Source: Apostichopus japonicus
Taxonomy: Eukaryota > Echinodermata > Holothuroidea > Aspidochirotida > Stichopodidae
DNA length: 64,000 nt
Direction of reading: 5' to 3'
Assembly (NCBI RefSeq): GCF_037975245.1
Contig: NC_092572.1
Location: forward strand, 20,588,489 to 20,652,488
Made by a program: the position numbers and the translations under genes
In this document: one piece after another, positions 41,701-51,300 of the stretch
Layout of the letters: every line of letters starts with the position of its first letter
How positions within the stretch are numbered: position 1 is the first letter of the stretch
The notes under the pieces: model-generated
Seen by the model: the letters and a program-made list of their open reading frames with translations, nothing else
Database searches by the model: none
What the model was told of the DNA's origin: nothing

Positions 41701-44700
41701 CAGTGACTTGTAATGAGTAACATGAGTAATATCTTGTACATGAGTAACTTGTAATGAGTAACATGGGTAATATCTCGTACACAAATAACTTGCAATGAGT
41801 AACATTAGTAATATCTCGTAAATTGTAATGAGTAACATGAATAATCTGTTGTATATGAGTTACTTGTTGATGAGTAACTTGCTATGAGTAACACAAGTAA
41901 TATCTTGTACACCAGTAACTTGTAATGAGTAACATGAGTAATCTCTCGTACATGAGTAACTTGTAATGAGTAACATGAGTAATATCTTGTACATGAGTAA
42001 CTTGTAATGAGTAACATGGGTAATCTCTCGTACATGAGTAACTTGTAATGAGTAACATGAGTAATATCTTGTACATGAGTAACTTGTAATGAGTAACATG
42101 GGTAATATCTCGTACATGAGTAACTTGTAATGAGTAACATGAGTAATATCTCGTACATGAGTAACTTGTAATGAGTAACATGAGTAATATCTCGTACATG
42201 AGTAACTTGTAATGAGTAACATTAGTAAGCTCTCGTACATGAGTAACTTGTAATGAGTAACATGAGTAATCTCTCGTACACGAGTAACTTGTAATGAGTA
42301 ACACGAGTAATCTCTCGTACACGAGTGACTTGTAATGAGTAACATGGGTAATATCTCGTACACGAGTAACTTGTAATGAGTAACATGAGTAATATCTCGT
42401 ACACGAGTAACTTGTAATGAGTAACATGAGTAATATCTCATACACAAAAACTTGTAATGAGTAACATGAGTAATATCACGTACATGAGTAACTTGTAATG
42501 AGTAACACAAGTAATATCTCGTACATGAGTAACTTATACTGAGTAACATGAGTAATATCTCGTACACGAGTAAATTGAAATGAGTAACACAAGTAATCCC
42601 TCGTGAATGAGTAACTATGTTGTAATGTCATCAGTATGTCAGTATTCCAGAAATATTGATCAATACACGATTGCACCATTGTTAAGGCTCTAACAACCGT
42701 ACTGCTACCTACCCAGCACTACATTTTGGTGCTTCACTGACTTTCACAAATCCCTGAAGATTGCAGTACCGCCCGGGCGGGCATGGTTCACAGTCTTCTT
42801 CATTGGTTACTCTGGTGTTGGTGGAGAACGTCCCTGCGGGACAAGGTTCTGGGTAAGCAGTACCATTGGAACAGAAGTAACCTACTGGACAGACGTCATT
42901 ACCAGTAAAAGTTGTGTTATCCGGATCCACCTGAACAAAGGAAGATAAAAGTCATTTGACCGATAGCTTTCAGAAACTTGATCAGATATCAAAATATATA
43001 TGATTAAGTATATGTCTATCTTAGGTACACAGAAATACATAGTTTAAAAAGAATAAGGCATCAACAGAATTTTCAGAAAGTTTCAGTAAAAATCGGAATA
43101 TTTATATAACAAAAGTGAAATTCAAAATATCTAAGCTCTTGATTTTAACAAATTTCAGTTTTAAGTTCATATTCTATCATTTCTGGAAAAGAAATGGCCT
43201 GTTTAGATATGGTATCCCTTTCTAGGTCAGTTAGATTGATGGGATGCATCACACAATGGTATGTAGTAATCTCAGGGTCAAACCACTTTGTTCCTGGATT
43301 CTGACTAGCATCCCAGAGCAGTGTGTGTGCGTGTGTGTGTGAAAGAATAGACGGACATGGTAGGGCAAAAGTAAAACTGTTATCAGCAGCATTGTTCAAA
43401 TCACTTTTCACGGCAACATGTGAAACCCAAGAAGGCGAATATTAATGAGAGTATAATTATTTTTTATGAATCTGTTGGTACCCTGAGTTGCTCAAAAACA
43501 AAAAATATCCAATCAATTTGGGTTTTCCTCATCAAAAGGGTGATTTTTATTGCTCTTCCAGAGCCCTAAAAAACATGTGTTACAAAGAAGAAACAAAAAA
43601 CTACTTAGAAGAAACTTAGGTCTTGTGATACAAAACTAGGAATTGCTTGGTGGCCTGCATTTCACCTAAGAGCAGAATACATTCTTTTCAAAAATTGCTT
43701 TGCTGCTGTTGTCTAGGTTTGCACCGATTTGAAATGAACATGCCGAACAGTCGCTCTCTCAAAAATATAACCGATTCGCTACATACCATGTCATCATAAG
43801 GCGTAGGGCTATATGCACCTCCTGTACAGTAGTAACCGGCGTAGCATTCGTCAGTTGGTGCGGTTAGTCCGGGTGACTCACAATAGTAGCCAGCGGTGCA
43901 TGCCACACAATCTGACAGCTCCTCGTAGCCACCGGTGTCACCAAAGGTCCCCGGTGGGCATGGCTGGGACTCAGCTGCCCCCGTACCATCTGGACAATAG
44001 TAACCGGCGGGGCACGAAGTAGGGGTGATCACAGGCCCAGCTGTTAAGTGGAAAGTGGGAAATTGTTGTTTTGAAAAAACTGGATCATTGCACATAGAAT
44101 TTGATCAATCCTGTAGCCGTGTGGTAGAAACGCAATTTACAATATAACATCTTAGTCACACAGTGGTGAGAACAGGCCCCGATTGTGGGGAGGGGGGGGG
44201 GAGTGACAAGGTTAGATGGGTGGTAGGGAGAAGGAATTGTTTAGTATTAACAGCACAGGATACATTTATAGGGTGTGACCAGTCTGGGTGTGTGGTAGAC
44301 AAAATGGATTTGACCATATGGTAAACAGGGGTGAGAACAGGTCCAGATGTGTAGCAGACTACTAAAGTGGGAAATGTTCTAACCTCTATACGAGGCAGAG
44401 AGAAGGAACAACACAGTACCCTATGAAAGATCGTCTCTCCATCCCCCACCCCTTCATCTACCCCGAGGGAAAGGATCGATAAACTCGATCGAGAGTTAAA
44501 CAGATAAATCTCTCAATTCTTACATTCCGTTGGATCACAGTAAAAGCCAGCCGGGCATATTTCGCATTCGTCCTGACCCGTCTGCCCGTTGTAGGTTCCA
44601 TTCTCACAAACAATTGGTTCCCAGGCCCCTGCTGGACAGTACTGGCCCTCAGGACACTGAAGCCCCACTGGGTCCTTGGAGGTCTGACCTCCTGGACAGT

Positions 44701-47700
44701 AATAGCCTGGATCACAATAGTAATCTGGAGCACTGTTGCCTTCTCCTGAAAGGGCGAGCAGAAAGCATTCGCGAAATTCAGACGAAAAATTAATTGAAGG
44801 AAGTAATACAATGAAAAAGAGAAAGGAGATCAAAACATCTTTCACTTAATATTTAGGGAATATTTCATGTACTAGGTGTGCCATTGCTATATAAAGCAAA
44901 TCATTTCGTTAACTTAAAGCAGCTTAACAAAGCATCATAATTAATGTAAACTATCCTATCTTCCTATACAGTTATTCTTCGACCTTCCCAGAGTCACCAG
45001 TAACACACTCATATTTTATCAAACTCTATTAGACAATTTCAATGATGTTAATAGTACTCACAAGAAATATTGATTTATAACATTTTAGTCATATAAAATT
45101 CACTATGCAAAGTTTTCATCTTTGAATTTGTTGTCAAGATATTATAACAGTCAAAATCATGCACAAGAGAACATTTTATCTTTCTTTATCTTTAACTACT
45201 GGTATCATGGCTGGCTATTTGAAAGAGAATTTCAAACTCCTACACTTTTTTTTCTTTTGGTTTTCATGAAGTACATGGAACGATATCAGAGGGAGTTAAT
45301 ATTAACAAAACTAAACAGCTTTGATAAACATCTTTTCTTTTCTTATTTTTTTGCGATGAATTATTTGCGATGAATATAATTTCATTATTTGCGATGAATA
45401 TAAATAACCTTTTTTTTTTTTCCTTTTTTTTCCATCTCATATATTCAAAATTTGTGATTAGGTGGTACAAAGGTGAATTAAACAACAATAATCATGGTTA
45501 TTCTTTACAACAAATTATAATGTATAAATAATACAGTATAGGGATAATGAATACGAAAAACGTTAACCTTGCATAGAATAGTTCCCAAAAGTATTATTAA
45601 AAGAAATCATTCTTACTTCATTGTTCTCTTTCTTTAAGATATCCTCTTCTACTCTTAATAAGAACTTAAACTTATTAGCAAAATTAGAATAGTTCGGTTT
45701 AGAATTGTCTAATTTACAATTAAATAAATAATATTTTGCATGCAGTATAAAAAAATTTAATGGATGTCTTAAGTCGTCGATTAACCCGAAATGAATTTTT
45801 ATGGGGTCCATTATAAAATTATCTTTTACACATGTTTCAGACGTTTCTCTCCAAACATTTTCAACAAAAGGACAACATAAAAATAAATGGTCATATGTTT
45901 CCTTGTTACAGCCACAAAACTCACAATATGGTGACTCTTTAATTTTAAGTTTGTAAAGATAAACTTCTTACCTTCACAGTATTTTCCTGCTGTACAGTTC
46001 AAACAATCTGCCAGGTCCTGGTTACCCTCTGTTCCACTATAAGTACCTGCTGGACATGAGTAAGGAACCCTTGTACCCTCTGGACAGAAGTAGCCAGGGG
46101 GGCAAATGTACTGGTCAGGTACAGGTGAGGTGTGGTTACAATAATAACCAGCAGAACAGTTGCCTGAAAATTGATAAATATAAAGTGAGGGTTACAGATA
46201 CTGTGATCATGACGTAAAAATTCCAGATGAGTACCCAAATGGGTGTAAGTACCATGATGGGGGTACCATACATAATGGGGTACACTATACCATGGCAGCA
46301 GGAATAGAATATTGAGAAGATAAATATAAAGTGAGTATTACAGATACTGTGATCATGACGTAAAAATTACAGATGAGTACCAAAATGGGTGTAAGTACCA
46401 TGATGGGTGTACCATACATAATGGTGTACACTATACCATGGACAAATTTGTTAACGATCGTCCAGGTCGTCTGAGACGACCAAATTTCTGTTCGGGGGGC
46501 AACGACAAAATCGGCGGTTGTCCGGACAGTGATTGTCATTGACATCAAATTCAGATTGTATTGTAACTCAACACCTCCAAATATATGTAAAAATGAATAT
46601 TAAATACCGCCCACCTCCATCACTCAGGAGATACTGAAAATACAACATAAATAGCAGTATGCCTATGATCAGTTTTGGCCAGTTTTACCGGCCCAGATCA
46701 GCTGGCGATCCACTCCTCCAAAACCTTCACATCACTCCTAGATTTATACATATCGATCCTCCTTTTTGATTTTTTCGTAAAACTTTTTTTGGGAAAACCG
46801 AACATTCCGTTTGAACAGACCACAGGGAATATCTTTATCCCATATCGCCTTGCAAAAGGCTATGCAAAATTGGGACTCGGAAACAGCGGTACTTGATGGG
46901 AGACACAAAATAATACGAACAGTGCCTTATGGTGGCATACTCCTATTAGAGTCTATATCCATCCGCTTGATTGTTCTCCTTCAGGAAAAGAGCCAAAAAG
47001 AAGCAGGAGAACATCTTTTGTGACCTGTTATCAATCATGATCTAGGTTTTTTGTGGCTTGCATTTTGAAGAGTATGAATGGAAGTACATGTGGTGAGAAA
47101 ATTGAGTCAATTGAGGCAATTTTAGACCCCTTTAGGCCTCCCAGGAGCAGCGTAGGAAAATTGTTTACTACCGATTGAAGTGGTTTGTTTTAATACAAGT
47201 GACGAAAACTTCCGGGGCTCGTATAGCAAGAAATCTGTGCGGTCATGGTACGGAAAATTGATAGTGCCATGAAAGTCCAACTTGTCAGTTATCCAGTGAT
47301 GGGTAGCGTTTAGCTAGTGAAAACTTCTATCTAGACTTAGAGACCACATTACTTTTGTGATTTAGTGTGTAAGTCAATGGGGATTTTAATGGGCATATGC
47401 TACCTTATGCTGTAAGTCAAAACATAAGAATGAAAAATCCATCAAACTTTGTTACCATGGTTACTGATATTCCTGAAGGACGTACCTGTCGGTTGAGCTA
47501 AGCCGGGTGTCTCACAGTACATACCACCGGGACAGTTTATCGGAGATGCTGAGCCGTTAGGACAGAAGGTCCCGGGGGAACACAGTCCACCGGTGCTCAT
47601 GTCAAAGTCTGGACAGACACAGTCGTACAATGGATGACAGGTATCATTAGGATAGGAGACACTGTAAGAAAGCAGAACGACTATTGCTTGAGACATAGTT

Positions 47701-48355
47701 TAGATCCTTGAAAAAATCATGTTAAATACCCATTGCAAAATAACTGGAAACTCAGGGTGATTTGTAAAAGTTAAACACAGATAGATACGTATATATCGCA
47801 ACGATTCAGAAATGCCATCCAAATCATTTAAAAAAGTCCTACATCCCTGCCTGGGACACCCCAATATTTCCTTCTCTGTTTTTTAAGTTAATGATTCATT
47901 TTGTGATTTCATAGAAGCAGTTTTGCACATCATCAACTGACTGTATGTACTGCAAGATGAATAACTTGTAGCTAGACATAAGCTGGCCGCCTTACACATC
48001 TGACTATGTATTACAAAGGATGCCTCTGTGATCAGTAACAAATCAAGTCCTTTAACTGGTGCTAAAAACCACACTAAAAATAAATATATACACTCGTGTT
48101 TTAATCTGGACTTTTACTTTTGTATAACTCTATTTTATGTGCTTATCCTTTGTTGTTTGTTTTTTCATAGGTTTTGGTCTGTTTCTCGTGTTTTAAGAAA
48201 TTTATGTTCGTATTTTACATACTGTTTAATTTTCGTTTTTGTGTTTTCTAGACTTTTTTATTCCTTTGATTTTTCTGTCTTTTTTATGTTTCTATTTGTT
48301 TTAGGTTTTGTAAAGCGTCTAGAGACCTGTTGGTACTTGGCACTATATTAAGAAC

Positions 48356-48390
<35 letters not shown>

Positions 48391-51300
48391 AATATATGTT
48401 CACAGTCAACTAAGTTAGCTGTTTTATACAAATAGGGCAAGATTTGATAACGAACAAGACAATACAGTCATAGCTCAGACAAATAGATTCAGTATTAAAT
48501 TGGTAAACACCTAGGGGTCGGTGTGGCTTCGACGACTCCAACATCAAATGGTCTGTTTGATGATGATCCACCCGTACAGTAGAATCCCTCGTCGCACCAC
48601 CCCGAGGGAACGGTGAGACCGGTGCCCTCACAGAACTGTCCTGGGGGACAGTACGGACATCCTACTGTTTCGTTGACTTGGTCTTTAAGAAAAATGAAAC
48701 ACACAAACTTTCATGAATTCTGGTCACTATGCAATCTATCAAAAGGAGATTTGTAATAGCTTTAAGCTTTAAAGCTTTAAGCTTTAAAATCTTGTCAATC
48801 TGGGGGAAAATGTGAAACATTTCTACCACTTTGTCATAAACTCTATTCATAAGAATGATGGGATTGAACGAAAATGGGATGAAATTAAAAGATTTTGAAT
48901 ATCTGGTTAAAATTATAATACAGACAATGTAGAACACCATGAAATGTCTCTTTTTGAAGTGAGACTAATATAATAAGCTAACAGTTCATTTGTAGATTTG
49001 TTACAGGCTGCAGAAATAACTGCCAGTGTTTTGATAACGACTGTGGTGTTTTGAAAAATTCTCCTCACTATGAAATAGCCAAACAGTCCAGTCTCTAATA
49101 ACACATACATGATGAAATAGCCAAACAGTCCAGTCTCTAATAACACATAAATGATTAATAAGCGAAACAGTCCAATCACTAATAACACATACATTACAAA
49201 ATAGCCAAACAGTCCAGTCTCTAATGACATAATGAACTAGGGAAACAGTCCAGTCTCTAATAACACATATATCATAAAATGGTCATACAGTTCACTCAGT
49301 GTGTGATAACACAATGATGAAATAGCCAAACATTCCGGTCTCTAATAACACATAAATGATTAATTAGCCAAACATTCCAGTCTCTAATAACACATATATA
49401 CATGATTAATTAGCCAAACATTCCAGTATTACACTTGATACATGATTAATTAGCCAAACATTCCAGTCTCTAATAACACATACATGATTAATTAGCCAGA
49501 CATTCCAGTCTCTAATAACACATACATGATTAAATAGCCAATCATTCCAGTCTCTAATAACATATACATTACAAAATAGCCAAACAGTCCAGTCTCTAAT
49601 GACATAATGTATATACATGATGAACTAGGGAAACAGTCCAGTCTCTAATAACACATCATAAAATGGTCTAACAGTTCACTCAGTGTGTGATAACACTATG
49701 ATGAAATAGCCAAACAGTCCAGTCTCTAATTACACATGTATACATAATGAAAATAGCCGAACAGTCCAGTCTCTAAATAACACATACATTACAAAATAGC
49801 CAAACAGTCCAGTCTCTAATGACATAGCAGCTAGGCCTATACTTGATAACTAGGGTACCAGTCCAGTCTCTAATAACACATCATAAAATGGTCAAACAGT
49901 TCACCCAGTCTCTGATATAAAAATGATGAAATAGCCAAACAGTCCAGTCTCTAATAACACATACATTACACAACCGCCAAACAGTCCCATCTGTAATAAC
50001 ACATATTGGGACTTTAGAGGAGGTTCTCACCTCTTAAACTCAGGATTGTTGGCACTGGGGGTTATCTTGTCAGAAAGGTAGGCCAATGTTTACGATAACT
50101 TACTTGTATCACTGTTGTACGTCCCAACTGGACAAGGGAACTGGTCTATGTATTCAGTGCCCTCTGGACAGTAATGTCCTGTGGGACAGTCTTCAGGTAT
50201 AACTGTAGCATTCTCACAGAACTTGCCTGATAAAAAGATCAGAAAGGTTTCAGTTTTTTACCTCTAGAAGTAGGAAATGTGATATAAAAGCGCAAACAGA
50301 AAGAAATGCAAATGTTTGCCAAGCTAATCTTCTGTCCTCGTAAACAGCTCTTCCCTTCTTTCAGATATAGTGACACTTGCTGTGAAGCAGTCTTGACTAG
50401 AGTTATTATCGGTGGCGGAGCTAGAGGTATTGGTCAAGGGGGGCAAGGATGGTCTGGAGGGGCGCTTTCGACACTATCCAAGCGGAGCGCCACCGCAGGT
50501 TGGCGCGGAGCGTATATAAATTTTTTTGAGTAGAGATACTTCCTAGATTGCCGGAAATGACCCTTTCCTGGCCTTTCCTGGCGAATTTGCAAATAAACGA
50601 AGTATAAATAAGTGTCAAGAATGTGACAAATGTCAATAGGTAGATGAGAGCACAATAAAAAAGGAAATAATCGCAAATAAGTAAAAAGTGGTAAAAAGCT
50701 GAAAAGGGCGCCAGCAGTCCATTTAAGTCCGTCAGGGGGGGCATCCGCCCCCCCCCTGACTGTACGGACGCTCCGTCACTGGTTATTATGGAGCACACTA
50801 TAGATAATAACACCAGAGAAAAAGGTAGAAAGAGACATAAGAGAAGAGCTTGCCTGACACCTTAATTGTTGTGAGATGCTTAAATAAATTGCATCGTGCA
50901 CTGATCACATAGTAAATTGTATTACGCACGTCATCCAATGATACTATACATCACAGTAGACTGCATTAAACATAACAATACTTTATTGTTGTGTCACATG
51001 ACATTGAGTACAGAGTGTGGTTTAACACATTTCAAGCAAGGATATCATATATTACATTAGACTGCATGAGACATTACATATTACACAACATTGTATTACA
51101 TAACATTGCTTACGTAGTTTTGCATTACAAATTTCATTTCAAAATGGATACTTTATAGTCTGCATGAATCATTGTAACATGGAATCATGTAACACTGATT
51201 ACATAAGTATTTCGTTTAAATTCAATAAACATTGTAAGACATTGCATATTAAACATTGGTTATACGGTAAATTACCCATTTCATTACAATATTATTAAAT

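Noticed and set aside
41805-42567. Long minus-strand open frames (up to 235 codons)
   Set aside because: They are translations of the 41-bp tandem array, repeating every 41 residues, with no independent coding signal.
47442-47696. Signal peptide start (MSQAIVVLLSYSVSYP) making e4 the first exon
   Set aside because: A good acceptor (TTCTTACAG) lies inside the hydrophobic stretch, and e3 joins e4 in phase with the same kind of Cys-rich repeat.
50306-50533. Gly-rich plus-strand frame (GGGARGIGQGGQGWSGG)
   Set aside because: It lies on the left end of the hAT-like MITE and is a chance frame.
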